From: DASRQK01 sp964401685
GTDB lineage: Bacteria > Bacteroidota > Bacteroidia > Sphingobacteriales > Sphingobacteriaceae
Length of the DNA stretch: 17,359 nt
Assembly (NCBI GenBank): GCA_964401685.1
Contig: CAYNZH010000035.1
Location: forward strand, 1 to 17,359
Direction: 5' to 3'
Part shown: positions 1 to 7,676 of the stretch, piece by piece
Layout: each line of letters starts with the position of its first letter
Position numbering within the stretch: position 1 is the stretch's first letter
The notes under the pieces: generated by a model
Databases searched by the model: none
The model's input: the letters and a program-made list of their open reading frames with translations, nothing else
Told to the model about the DNA's origin: nothing
Translations under genes and position numbers: made by a program

Positions 1-51
1 CCCTGTTTCCAGAATGAAAATCTGGCGTCCTAACCCCTAGACGAACGGGCC
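1..51 (-). tRNA. tRNA-Glu (anticodon TTC), 3' part cut by window edge
   Basis: Read on the minus strand, position 51 downward gives acceptor strand GGCCCGT, a D-arm beginning TCGTCTAGGGG, and an anticodon arm with stem CCAGA/TCTGG (plus positions 21-25 and 9-13) around the loop TTTTCAT (14-20). The anticodon TTC lies at 16-18. The variable region and the first T-arm bases (AAACAGGG) run into position 1, so the T-loop, the 3' acceptor strand and any encoded CCA lie outside the window. The order matches bacterial tRNA-Glu. A TATCTTTG promoter box lies just upstream. Confidence 0.93.
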
Positions 52-66
52 ATTTGATTTGGCATG

Positions 67-96
67 CAAAGATACGTCTTTCATTTAATTTTCAAA
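67..96 (-). promoter_or_regulatory. Promoter of tRNA-Glu (Bacteroidota type)
   Basis: On the minus strand TTTG (93-96) is followed after 18 bases by TATCTTTG (67-74), an exact match to the TAnnTTTG -7 box used by the Bacteroidota primary sigma factor. Transcription would start near 60, about 10 bases before the tRNA. The region also carries the oppositely oriented trhO promoter box, so the two units diverge. Confidence 0.7.
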
Positions 97-123
97 ATAT
101 TTCACACAAATTTTTATTTCCTT

Positions 124-131
124 TATCTTTG
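124..131 (+). promoter_or_regulatory. -7 box upstream of trhO
   Basis: TATCTTTG at 124-131 is an exact TAnnTTTG match and would give a start near 138 and a leader of about 34 bases. The -33 element is weak: only a TTTC-like stretch near 100-103 is at the right distance. Confidence 0.55.
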
Positions 132-171
132 TGGTTCAATTTAACGCCGTTTGCAGCGGTATCAATGAGCA

Positions 172-1146
172 ATGGAAAAATACAACACCCTGCTATACTA
201 TTGTTATAGCCCTATCGAAAATGCCGAGCAGTTTGCGATAGATCACCTTGAGTTTTGCAAGTCCCTGGGACTTGTTGGCCGGATCATCGTCGCCAATGAA
301 GGTTTGAATGGAACCGTTTCGGGAACGGTCGAGTCCTGTCGCAAGTACATGAAGGCGGTGCACGCGGATCCGCGATTTGCCAAAACAGATTTCAAGATTG
401 ATGAGGTAGATAAGCCATCTTTTATCAAAATGCATTGTCGTTATAAATCCGAAATCGTGCATTCCGGCCTGAGAGATCCGAACATCATTGATCCCAACAA
501 AGAGACGGGCAAGCATCTGGAACCTCAGGAATTTATGAAAATGAAAGACCGGGACGATGTAGTAATATTAGATGTCAGATCCAACTATGAACATCAGGTC
601 GGCAGATTTAAAAATGCCGTGACCCTGGACATCGAAAATTTCCGCGAATTTCCCGAAAAGATCAATGAATTGGCCAAATACAAGGACAAAAAGATTTTGA
701 CCTACTGCACGGGCGGAATAAAGTGCGAAAAGGCATCTGCCTTATTACTGAAAGAAGGGTTTAAAGACGTGTATCAGTTACATGGAGGAATCATCAAGTA
801 CGGTAAAGAAGCCGGAGGAAAGGACTTTGAAGGGAAATGCTATGTGTTTGACAGTCGTTTGACCGTGGATGTCAATCAGGTAAATCCTGCGGTCATTTCG
901 ACATGCCGCCACTGCGGGGCAAATACACCGCGAATGATCAACTGTGCAAATCCGGAGTGTAATGAGCATTTTACCCAATGCGAAAATTGCGGCTGGGAGC
1001 TGGATGGATGTTGCTCTCCAAGCTGTATGGAGCATCCACGCAAGCGGTTTTATGACGGCACGGGTTATTATGTAAAAATCCCTCAACGAGTGAATGCCGA
1101 AAAGATCAGCAAACGTAAGCATAAAACTAAAATAGCTATTACATAG
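172..1146 (+). CDS. trhO: tRNA uridine(34) hydroxylase TrhO (rhodanese-related protein, YceA/UPF0176 family)
   Basis: TrhO-family proteins hydroxylate U34 of certain tRNAs in the cytoplasm, the first step toward 5-methoxy- or 5-oxyacetyl-uridine. The 324-residue protein has the family architecture: an N-terminal acylphosphatase-like domain (about 1-100, with the conserved stretch IVANEGLNGTVSG near 39-51), a rhodanese domain (about 125-215) with the active-site loop CTGGIKCEKAS at 179-189 (catalytic-type Cys179), and a Cys-rich C-terminal region (Cys245, 248, 258, 263, 270, 273, 280, 281, 285) that looks metal-binding, followed by a basic tail. Length is close to the E. coli homologue (about 350). 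The ATG at 172 sits about 34 bases from the predicted transcription start; an ATG at 165 is out of frame. The gene appears monocistronic or weakly linked to pdhA 62 bases downstream. The family assignment is firm; the reaction is known from family members, not visible here. Confidence 0.93.
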   Translation: MEKYNTLLYYCYSPIENAEQFAIDHLEFCKSLGLVGRIIVANEGLNGTVSGTVESCRKYMKAVHADPRFAKTDFKIDEVDKPSFIKMHCRYKSEIVHSGLRDPNIIDPNKETGKHLEPQEFMKMKDRDDVVILDVRSNYEHQVGRFKNAVTLDIENFREFPEKINELAKYKDKKILTYCTGGIKCEKASALLLKEGFKDVYQLHGGIIKYGKEAGGKDFEGKCYVFDSRLTVDVNQVNPAVISTCRHCGANTPRMINCANPECNEHFTQCENCGWELDGCCSPSCMEHPRKRFYDGTGYYVKIPQRVNAEKISKRKHKTKIAIT

Positions 1147-1168
1147 GGAAAATGTCGGTCTAAATGAC

Positions 1169-1176
1169 TAGATTTG
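1169..1176 (+). promoter_or_regulatory. Possible -7 box upstream of pdhA
   Basis: TAGATTTG matches TAnnTTTG and lies 32 bases before the pdhA ATG, but no TTTG is found about 19-21 bases upstream, so the match is supported by the -7 box alone. Confidence 0.3.
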
Positions 1177-1208
1177 CCCTCCGATAGAACATTTTTATTG
1201 AAATCAAA

Positions 1209-2204
1209 ATGAGTGCAACACCTATTACAAAAGAAACATATCTGGAGTGGTACAAATCCATGCTCCTCATGCGCAAGTTTGAGGAAAAAACCGGTCAATT
1301 ATACGGCCAGCAAAAGATCCGTGGATTTTGTCACCTTTATATAGGGCAGGAAGCTGTCGTCGCAGGTGCGATGTCGGTCTTGAGGCCGGAGGATTCCATG
1401 ATTACGGCGTACCGAGACCACGCGCATGCTATCGCAAAAGGCATGAGTGCCAACGAAGCCATGGCTGAAATGTACGGCAAAGTGACCGGCTGCTCAAAAG
1501 GTAAGGGCGGATCGATGCACTTCTTCAGCAAGGAACACAAGTTTATGGGTGGCCACGGTATCGTGGGCGGACAAATTCCCCTGGGTGCAGGCATCGCATT
1601 CGCGGAGAAATACAACGGCACGGACAATGTATGCGTCTGCTATATGGGTGACGGAGCTGTGCGCCAAGGTGCGCTGAACGAGACATTCAATATGGCCATG
1701 CTTTGGAAGCTCCCGGTCATATTTGTGGTGGAAAACAACGGCTATGCCATGGGAACCTCGGTGCAAAGAACTACCAATATGGTGGATATTTACAAAATGG
1801 GGCATGGATTTGACATGCCTTCGAAGCCCGTCGACGGAATGGATGTCGTCGAGGTGCACAACGCCATGGACGAAGCAGTTCAGCGTGCGCGCAAAGGCGA
1901 AGGCCCGACTTTCCTGGAAATTCGTACTTACCGATACAAAGGGCATTCCATGTCGGATCCGGCAAGATACCGTACCAAGGACGAGTTGGAAAAATACAAA
2001 GGTCTGGATCCCATCGTGACCACTAAGGCTACGATTTCTGAAAAGAAATATGCAGATGAAGCTTGGTTCGAAGAGGTGGACGCCGAAGTAAAAAGAATAG
2101 TGGATGAGTCGGTCAAATTTGCTGAGGACTCTCCTTATCCAGAGCTAGACGAACTCTACAAAGACGTCTACGCACAGGAAGACTATCCATATATCATGGA
2201 TTAA
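1209..2204 (+). CDS. pdhA: Pyruvate dehydrogenase E1 component, alpha subunit
   Basis: This is the thiamine-diphosphate-dependent alpha subunit of the pyruvate dehydrogenase complex, which decarboxylates pyruvate and acetylates the lipoyl group of E2 in the cytoplasm. The 331-residue protein carries the ThDP motif: GDGAVRQG at 147-154 and ENNGYAM at 175-181, i.e. GDG about 27 residues before NN. The loop YRYKGHSMSDPARYR (241-255) corresponds to the conserved phosphorylation-loop region of E1 alpha; HAHAIAKG (71-78) and GGSMHFF (100-106) are also family hallmarks. Length is as expected for a separate alpha subunit (about 330). A beta subunit is required for activity, but none lies next to it; the next gene is E2 (51 bases downstream). 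A branched-chain 2-oxoacid E1 alpha is a possible alternative, but the E2 neighbour and the sequence favour pyruvate. Confidence 0.93.
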   Translation: MSATPITKETYLEWYKSMLLMRKFEEKTGQLYGQQKIRGFCHLYIGQEAVVAGAMSVLRPEDSMITAYRDHAHAIAKGMSANEAMAEMYGKVTGCSKGKGGSMHFFSKEHKFMGGHGIVGGQIPLGAGIAFAEKYNGTDNVCVCYMGDGAVRQGALNETFNMAMLWKLPVIFVVENNGYAMGTSVQRTTNMVDIYKMGHGFDMPSKPVDGMDVVEVHNAMDEAVQRARKGEGPTFLEIRTYRYKGHSMSDPARYRTKDELEKYKGLDPIVTTKATISEKKYADEAWFEEVDAEVKRIVDESVKFAEDSPYPELDELYKDVYAQEDYPYIMD

Positions 2205-2255
2205 TAAAATATAGGTAGCTTTTTTTATTAGAAAAAACCCAAAATTTACGATACA

Positions 2256-3917
2256 ATGGCTGAAGTAGTTAAAATGCCAAAGATGAGTGATACCATGACC
2301 GAGGGTGTCATTGCTAAATGGCATAAAAAAGTTGGTGACAAGGTCAGTTCGGGCGATCTAATCGCTGAAGTTGAAACAGATAAGGCAACTATGGACTTCG
2401 AGTCCTATCAGGAAGGCACACTTCTGTATATTGGTCCGAAAGAAGGCGAGGCTGTGCCTGTAGATGCTGTTATCGCAGTTTTGGGTAAAGAAGGCGAAGA
2501 TTACAAAGCGCTTTTGGAGGAGGAATCAGCGGGAGCAGGTTCTGAGAACTCTGGCGAAAATAGCACAAACAACGACGAATCATCTGCCAAGCAGTCTGAG
2601 GACAAAGGCAGTAGCAGCCAAGGGCAAGACCCGGAGAAGATGGCTGAGTCGTTGGGGGTCACAGTGATCACCATGCCTCTGCTTAGCGATACGATGAGTG
2701 AAGGTGTGATCGCTGAGTGGCATTTTAAAGTGGGTGACACAATAAAAAGCGATGACGCGATTGCTGATGTCGAGACCGACAAAGCAACCATGGAAGTCAC
2801 TGCATATGCGGACGGGACTTTGCTCCATATTGGTATCGAAAAAGGCGAAGCAGCCAAGGTAAATGAAGTCATTGCCATAGTGGGCAAGGAAGGAACAGAC
2901 GTTTCTGACTTGGTTGCAGCGTATAAGGCGGGAGGCACAAAAAGCACCGCTTCTAAGGGCTCTTCAGAACAGAAAACCGAAGAAAAAACAGAATCCGTTG
3001 CCCAGTCTTCAGATCAGGCTGAAAGCTCGTCGGCAAATAAGGATTCCGATGACGGAAGACGCATCAAAGCCTCGCCTTTGGCCAAAAAAATTGCCAAAGA
3101 AAAGGGAATTGATCTGCGGGAGGTGTCAGGCTCTACAGAAGGAGGCCGGATCGTGAAAAAAGACGTAGAGAATTTCGTTCCACAAGCCGCTGAACCTCAA
3201 AAAACTGAAAGTGCGATCCCAAGCTTTACCGGTGATGAAAAGTATACGGAGAAACCGCTCACCCAAATGCGTAAAACCATCGCGAAGAGGCTTGCGGAGA
3301 GTAAGTTTTCGGCGCCGCACTTCTATTTGACGATTTCTGTCGATATGGATAGTGCGATAGAGGCACGTACCAAGATCAACGAAGTAGCGCCGGTTAAGGT
3401 TTCTTACAACGATTTGGTTATCAAAGCGGCCGCAACAGCTTTGAAAAAACACCCTGCAATCAATGCATCTTGGCTGGGAGACAAAATCCGGTACAATGAA
3501 CACGTCAACGTTGGTGTGGCGGTAGCTGTAGATGAAGGACTTTTGGTCCCTGTGGTACGTTTCGCGGACGGAAAGTCTTTGTCTCACATCTCTATGGAGG
3601 TCAAAGATTTTGCACAAAAAGCTAAAACCAAAAAACTGCAGCCTTCGGACTGGGAAGGATCTACCTTCACTGTTTCGAATTTGGGAATGTTTGGAATAGA
3701 CCAATTCACGGCCATTATCAATCCGCCTGATGCATGTATTCTCGCTGTCGGGGGAATTCAACAGGTTCCTGTTGTTAAAAACGGCGCCGTCGTCCCTGGG
3801 AATATTATGAAACTGACCTTGAGCTGCGATCACCGGGTGGTGGACGGCGCTTCAGGTGCTGCGTTTTTGCAGACGCTGAAAGCATTGCTCGAAGAACCAG
3901 TCCGAATTTTGGCCTAG
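2256..3917 (+). CDS. pdhC: Pyruvate dehydrogenase E2, dihydrolipoamide acetyltransferase with two lipoyl domains
   Basis: This is the core subunit of pyruvate dehydrogenase, transferring acetyl from lipoyl-lysine to CoA. Domains in order: lipoyl domain 1 (about 2-80, ETDKATM with lipoylated Lys43), a Ser/Glu/Asn-rich linker (about 88-127), lipoyl domain 2 (about 135-213, ETDKATM with Lys176), a second Ser/Lys/Glu-rich linker (about 225-266), a peripheral subunit-binding domain (about 269-305, KASPLAKKIAKEKGIDL then GGRIVKKDV), and the catalytic domain (about 330-553) with the active-site motif DHRVVDGA containing His526 and Asp530. Length 553 fits a two-lipoyl E2. It lies 51 bases after pdhA and probably belongs to the same transcript; the short A/T-rich spacer holds only a weak T/A stem. 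It converges on recG with 26 bases between the stops. Confidence 0.95.
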   Translation: MAEVVKMPKMSDTMTEGVIAKWHKKVGDKVSSGDLIAEVETDKATMDFESYQEGTLLYIGPKEGEAVPVDAVIAVLGKEGEDYKALLEEESAGAGSENSGENSTNNDESSAKQSEDKGSSSQGQDPEKMAESLGVTVITMPLLSDTMSEGVIAEWHFKVGDTIKSDDAIADVETDKATMEVTAYADGTLLHIGIEKGEAAKVNEVIAIVGKEGTDVSDLVAAYKAGGTKSTASKGSSEQKTEEKTESVAQSSDQAESSSANKDSDDGRRIKASPLAKKIAKEKGIDLREVSGSTEGGRIVKKDVENFVPQAAEPQKTESAIPSFTGDEKYTEKPLTQMRKTIAKRLAESKFSAPHFYLTISVDMDSAIEARTKINEVAPVKVSYNDLVIKAAATALKKHPAINASWLGDKIRYNEHVNVGVAVAVDEGLLVPVVRFADGKSLSHISMEVKDFAQKAKTKKLQPSDWEGSTFTVSNLGMFGIDQFTAIINPPDACILAVGGIQQVPVVKNGAVVPGNIMKLTLSCDHRVVDGASGAAFLQTLKALLEEPVRILA

Positions 3918-3943
3918 GTCAACGTTCCTGTCGTTCAATAATT

Positions 3944-6049
3944 TCAAGAGATTTTCTCCCAAGCAATGCCCGTATTTTGGCGCTTTTGGAGAAAATCTTT
4001 TAGTATTTGGTGCTCGGAAGCTTCCAAAAGCGGGTCCTCTGCAAATAACTCAATCACGGTGTTTCTGACTTCGGTGAGGAGATCCTGATCGGTGGCGAGA
4101 TTTGCCAGCTTGAGATCAAGAACTCCGCTTTGCTGGGTCCCAGCGAGATCACCCGGACCTCTCAGTTGCAGATCTACCTCAGCAATCTCAAATCCGTCCT
4201 GGGTGCGCACCATGGTATCCAGTCTCAGACGACTTTCCCGACTGAGTTTATGCCCTGACATGAGAATGCAAAACGATTGTTCCGCGCCCCGGCCGACCCG
4301 GCCTCTCAATTGATGGAGCTGTGACAAGCCGAAGCGCTCAGCGTTTTCAATGACCATGACACTGGCATTCGGGACATCCACACCCACCTCGATCACCGTG
4401 GTAGCGACCATGATCTGAGTTTTACCACTCACAAAGCGCTGCATCTCGAACTCCTTGTCTTTGACGGGCATCTTCCCGTGGACAATGCTTATATGATATT
4501 GGGGCTGCGGAAATTCGTTCATCAAACCCTCAAGACCAGCCTCCAAATAAAGCAGATCCATTTTTTCGCTCTCCTTGATCAAGGGATATACGACATAAAC
4601 CTGCCGGCCCTTGGCAATCTCTTGCTTCATCAAACCAAACATCTTCAGACGGCTGGATTCGTACAAGTGCAGGGTTTGTATGGGCTTTCGCCCAGCGGGG
4701 AGCTGATCTATGACTGAAATGTCCAAATCCCCATACAAAGTCATGGCCAAAGTTCGGGGGATGGGCGTCGCCGTCATGACAAGCATATGTGGAGGCAGTA
4801 CATTTTTGCGCCAGAGTTTTGCGCGTTGTTCTACGCCAAATCGATGTTGCTCGTCAATGACCACCAGGCCAAGATTTTTAAACCGAACGTCATCCTCTAA
4901 AAGCGCATGGGTCCCGATTAGAATGTCCAAACTGCCGTCGAGTAGCTGCTGATGAATGATCGACCTGTCCTTTTTGCGTACCGACCCGGTCAGCAGGTGC
5001 ATTTGAGCGAGTCTTCCATCAAGCAGACGCTGTATGCTATTGTAGTGTTGCTGCGCCAAAATCTCAGTCGGGGCCATCAGGCAGGCTTGGTAACCATTGT
5101 CCAGGGCCAGCAGCATCATCATGAGTGCAACGATAGTCTTGCCGCTACCCACATCTCCTTGAACAAGTCTGTTCATCTGGGCGCCGGTTGCAGTGTCCTT
5201 TCGGATCTCGCGGATCACTCTCTTTTGTGCATCAGTCAGTTCAAAAGGCAAATGGTCCCTATAAAAAGTATTGAATTTTTCGCCGACATGGTCAAATTTA
5301 TGACCCTTGAATCTGACATTGTTGAGTGCCTTTCCATGGAGCAGTTTTAGTTGAATAAAAAACAACTCATCAAATTTCAGCCTCCTGATGGCAGACTGCA
5401 ACTCAGCGCCGGATTCAGGGAAATGAACGCCCTTGTACGCTTCATTCAACCCTATCAACTGATGCTTAACCAGATATATAGAAGGAAGGGATTCGGGAAT
5501 ACTATCACCCAAGGACTGGAGAAGCTGCAGCTGAAGCTTCATAATTCCCCGGCTGTCAAATCCCGCCCTTTTCAATTTTTCAGTCGAGGAATACACAGGA
5601 TGCAGACTCATCAGCCCGGTTTGGCTCTTACTCCGGTAGAGGTCCATCTCCGGGTGTGTGACGCTCCACTTGCCATTGAAAAACTGAGGTTTGCCAAACA
5701 AAACATAGACCTGCCCTACTTGTATGGCCTTTTTTATCAGCGCAATACTCTGGAACCACACCAGCTCCATCTCGCCGGTTTCGTCCCTGAAGCTCCCCAC
5801 AAGACGCCGTCCCCGACGCTCACCGACAGTTTCCAATGAGGTCAGACGACCTAACACCTGCACTTGCGGCAGATCTGCAGAAATTTGATTGATTTTGTGG
5901 AAAAAGCGACGGTCAACGTACCGAAACGGATACTGCTGCAACAGATCAATGAAAGTGAAAACGCCTAGCTCTGACTTGAGCAATTCGGCTCTTTGGGGCC
6001 CAACCCCTTTCAGATACTCAATCGGCGTTTGCAAGCTTAATTCGGCCAT
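3944..6049 (-). CDS. recG: ATP-dependent DNA helicase RecG
   Basis: RecG is a superfamily 2 double-strand DNA translocase that remodels stalled replication forks and branch-migrates Holliday junctions. The 701-residue protein shows the N-terminal helical part with GVGPQRAELL (15-24), the wedge OB-fold (about 60-140), Walker A GDVGSGKT (298-305), the Walker B/DEQH motif DEQHRFG (399-405), the motif III region TATPIPRTL (426-434), and the C-terminal helicase lobe with TTVIEVGVDVPNA (550-562) and QLRGRVGRG (580-588). Length is typical (about 690-700). The ATG at 6047-6049 gives the standard MAELSLQTPIEYLKGVGP start. It follows ridA with a gap of 44 bases, so it can be read from the tRNA-Leu/ridA transcript or from its own weak promoter in that gap. 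Confidence 0.96.
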   Translation of the reverse strand: MAELSLQTPIEYLKGVGPQRAELLKSELGVFTFIDLLQQYPFRYVDRRFFHKINQISADLPQVQVLGRLTSLETVGERRGRRLVGSFRDETGEMELVWFQSIALIKKAIQVGQVYVLFGKPQFFNGKWSVTHPEMDLYRSKSQTGLMSLHPVYSSTEKLKRAGFDSRGIMKLQLQLLQSLGDSIPESLPSIYLVKHQLIGLNEAYKGVHFPESGAELQSAIRRLKFDELFFIQLKLLHGKALNNVRFKGHKFDHVGEKFNTFYRDHLPFELTDAQKRVIREIRKDTATGAQMNRLVQGDVGSGKTIVALMMMLLALDNGYQACLMAPTEILAQQHYNSIQRLLDGRLAQMHLLTGSVRKKDRSIIHQQLLDGSLDILIGTHALLEDDVRFKNLGLVVIDEQHRFGVEQRAKLWRKNVLPPHMLVMTATPIPRTLAMTLYGDLDISVIDQLPAGRKPIQTLHLYESSRLKMFGLMKQEIAKGRQVYVVYPLIKESEKMDLLYLEAGLEGLMNEFPQPQYHISIVHGKMPVKDKEFEMQRFVSGKTQIMVATTVIEVGVDVPNASVMVIENAERFGLSQLHQLRGRVGRGAEQSFCILMSGHKLSRESRLRLDTMVRTQDGFEIAEVDLQLRGPGDLAGTQQSGVLDLKLANLATDQDLLTEVRNTVIELFAEDPLLEASEHQILKDFLQKRQNTGIAWEKIS

Positions 6050-6078
6050 TCCTCACTGCAGTTAAATGGGGATAAAGA

Positions 6079-6110
6079 CGAATATAAGAATTTTTAAGCT
6101 TTCCAGGCAA
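6079..6110 (-). promoter_or_regulatory. Possible internal promoter for recG
   Basis: On the minus strand TTG (6108-6110), 21 bases, then TATATTCG (6079-6086), one mismatch from TAnnTTTG. It overlaps the 3' end of ridA and would start transcription about 22-25 bases before recG. Weak match. Confidence 0.28.
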
Positions 6111-6477
6111 TAACAGAGATTTCAACACGAACGTTTTTTGGTAATCCAGCTACTGCGACCGTTTCCCTCGCCGGTGGATTTTCAGTAAAAAATGACCCAT
6201 AAATTTCGTTTACTGCAGCAAAATCGTTCATATCCCTCAGAAAGATGGTCGTTTTGACGACATCCTCAAAGCCATACCCGGCTTGCTGAAGTACTGCAGA
6301 AAGATTGTGCATCACCTGAGCCGCTTCGACGGCGATTTCGCCCTGAACCAGTTCACCTGTTTGAGGATCGGTGGGGATCTGACCGGATACGTAAAGGGTA
6401 TTCCCGGCTTTAACGGCCTGGCTATATGGCCCTATCGGTGCCGGGGACGCGTCTGTGAAAATGATTTCCTTTTTCAT
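6094..6477 (-). CDS. ridA: RidA family enamine/imine deaminase
   Basis: RidA hydrolyses reactive enamine/imine intermediates such as 2-aminoacrylate made by PLP enzymes, protecting cytoplasmic metabolism. The 127-residue protein has the usual length and family signatures: APIGPYSQAV (13-22), LYVSGQIPTDP (28-38), and the C-terminal signature PPARETVAVAGLPKNVRVEI (101-120). Arg104 corresponds to the catalytic substrate-binding arginine, and Glu119 to the conserved acidic residue of the deaminating RidA subfamily; both are kept, so an active enzyme is expected. It sits between the small membrane protein gene (12 bases upstream) and recG (44 bases downstream), on the same strand. Confidence 0.94.
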   Translation of the reverse strand: MKKEIIFTDASPAPIGPYSQAVKAGNTLYVSGQIPTDPQTGELVQGEIAVEAAQVMHNLSAVLQQAGYGFEDVVKTTIFLRDMNDFAAVNEIYGSFFTENPPARETVAVAGLPKNVRVEISVIAWKA

Positions 6478-6489
6478 AATAATGACTGG

Positions 6490-6624
6490 TTAAAGAAGTC
6501 TTTCAATGATTTTATAGATGATCGCGAGCAAAAAAAGGACAATTGCAATCGCATTGATGATATGCATTACACGTAAGTTGAAGCTTTTTGGCCTATTTGG
6601 GTCCTTTTTTCGGAAAAAATACAT
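6490..6624 (-). CDS. Small single-span membrane protein, 44 residues (DUF6728-like)
   Basis: An open reading frame from ATG (6622-6624) to TAA (6490-6492) encodes 44 residues: a short basic N-terminus (MYFFRKKDPNRPKSFNLRVM, residues 1-20) and a hydrophobic helix from about 21 to 41 rich in Ile, Leu and Ala, ending ERLL. An in-frame TGA lies just before the start, so the ATG is the only sensible beginning. The Asn-Pro-x-Arg-Pro / FNLR...H-I-N layout followed by one membrane helix resembles, from memory, the short Bacteroidota family DUF6728; this is recognition of a pattern, not a search result. The gene is 12 bases before ridA and 25 bases after tRNA-Leu on the same strand, which supports it being real. 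Function unknown; the positive N-terminus predicts an N-in topology. Confidence 0.7.
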   Translation of the reverse strand: MYFFRKKDPNRPKSFNLRVMHIINAIAIVLFLLAIIYKIIERLL

Positions 6625-6649
6625 GCTGAAAGATCAGTAAAAAATGAGG

Positions 6650-6732
6650 TGCCCGGGAGCAGATTCGAACTGCCACGCACTTAGTGCGCCACCCCCTCAA
6701 GATGGTGCGTCTACCAATTTCGCCACCCGGGC
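6650..6732 (-). tRNA. tRNA-Leu (anticodon GAG)
   Basis: Minus-strand sequence from 6732 folds as a class II tRNA: acceptor GCCCGGG paired with CCCGGGC (6651-6657), D-arm TGGCGAAATTGGTAGA, anticodon stem CCATC/GGTGG around loop TTGAGGG with anticodon GAG (plus 6696-6698), a long variable arm with stem CGCAC/GTGCG, and T-arm GGCAG-TTCGAAT-CTGCT. The discriminator is A (6650); the next bases are CCT, so CCA is not encoded. It reads CUC and CUU codons. A consensus promoter lies 26 bases upstream. Confidence 0.95.
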
Positions 6733-6757
6733 ATCATTTCCTTTTCTAAGGGTCGCA

Positions 6758-6788
6758 CAAAAATACCTTAATTTTTCAGGATTACAAA
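6758..6788 (-). promoter_or_regulatory. Promoter of the tRNA-Leu / small ORF / ridA / recG unit
   Basis: On the minus strand TTTG (6785-6788), exactly 19 bases, TATTTTTG (6758-6765): a full match to the Bacteroidota consensus. The predicted start near 6751 is about 19 bases before the tRNA. It lies just beyond the stop of the upstream phosphatase gene. Confidence 0.8.
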
Positions 6789-6800
6789 TGAAGAAGGTGC

Positions 6801-7676
6801 TTATTTTTTCTCGTTGATCAACATTTGGATGATTCCGTCGACCAATCCCATGCGCGGAATCAAAATTTGCTTCAGGTGTCCGTGTTTCATCAGCGTAAGG
6901 AATATCTCGCATGCTGGAATGATAACGTCCGCTCGGTCGGTGTTGAGTCCCAAAACGTTAATTCTGTCTTTCAGGGAAAAAGAGCTAAGATACTCATAAG
7001 TAGACTTCAACTTATTGTATGTAAGCGGCTTGTCCGCTTTATCATTGTTCGCTAGTCGGGACAATTTATTGATATTGCCACCAGTCCCTATACCGTAGAC
7101 GTTTGTAAAAGGTTGCGTCTGCTCTTTGACCCAGCGTCTCATACTGTCCCAGGTAGATTCATTGTCCTTATTGTCCAGAATCCGGATGGTTCCAATGTCG
7201 AAAGACTGAGATGCGATGTGCCGGTTTTCTGAAATCAGCGAAAGCTCTGTACTTCCACCGCCAACATCAATGTAAAGGTAGGTTTTCTTGTTGTCCAGTT
7301 GCTGCAAAAGTTGGGTGCTGTAGATGATACCAGCTTCCACTGCACCGGGGATAATCTCCAGGTCGATCCCGACGTCCTTGATGCGATTCACTAAAGCAGG
7401 GCCATTGGCAGCTTCTCTCATGGCGGAGGTCGCGCAGGCTCGGTACCTGCTGACCTTATAGACATCCATCAGCCGACGGAACGCCTCCATGGTCTTGATC
7501 AGGTCACTGGCCTTGGCGTCGGAAATCTCATTGTGGATAAAAGCATCGTCGCCCAGACGCAGGGGCACCCGCACCAGGGAGTTTTTTTTGAAAGAAACTA
7601 TGCCTTCGTTCTGGATCAGATCGGCTATCAGCAAGCGAACTGCATTGGATCCTATATCTATGGCTGCGTATCTCAA
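6801..7676 (-). CDS. Ppx/GppA family phosphatase (exopolyphosphatase or pppGpp phosphatase)
   Basis: Members of this ASKHA-fold family release phosphate from polyphosphate ends or convert pppGpp to ppGpp. The 291-residue protein has the first phosphate-binding loop AIDIGSNAVRLLI (5-17), the acidic motif with Glu114 in GAVEAGIIYS (111-120) at the catalytic Glu position, and the second loop DVGGGSTEL (137-145). It is the short form: only the two actin-like domains, without the C-terminal HD-like extension of E. coli Ppx or GppA. The start is a TTG (7674-7676) overlapping the ppk1 TGA as TTGA; no ATG fits, because the conserved MRYAAIDIGS begins there. This implies translational coupling to ppk1. 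Next to ppk1 a polyphosphatase role is favoured, but sequence alone does not exclude pppGpp hydrolysis. Confidence 0.9.
   Translation of the reverse strand: MRYAAIDIGSNAVRLLIADLIQNEGIVSFKKNSLVRVPLRLGDDAFIHNEISDAKASDLIKTMEAFRRLMDVYKVSRYRACATSAMREAANGPALVNRIKDVGIDLEIIPGAVEAGIIYSTQLLQQLDNKKTYLYIDVGGGSTELSLISENRHIASQSFDIGTIRILDNKDNESTWDSMRRWVKEQTQPFTNVYGIGTGGNINKLSRLANNDKADKPLTYNKLKSTYEYLSSFSLKDRINVLGLNTDRADVIIPACEIFLTLMKHGHLKQILIPRMGLVDGIIQMLINEKK

Noticed and set aside
2205..2255. T/A-rich stem between pdhA and pdhC as a terminator
   Set aside because: The pairing is almost only A-T, with two G-C pairs; it is too weak to call a terminator and pdhC has no other clear promoter.
4952..5839. Two sizeable plus-strand open frames inside recG
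   Set aside because: They lie antisense to well-conserved RecG motifs and show no recognisable domains; they are frame shadows of recG.
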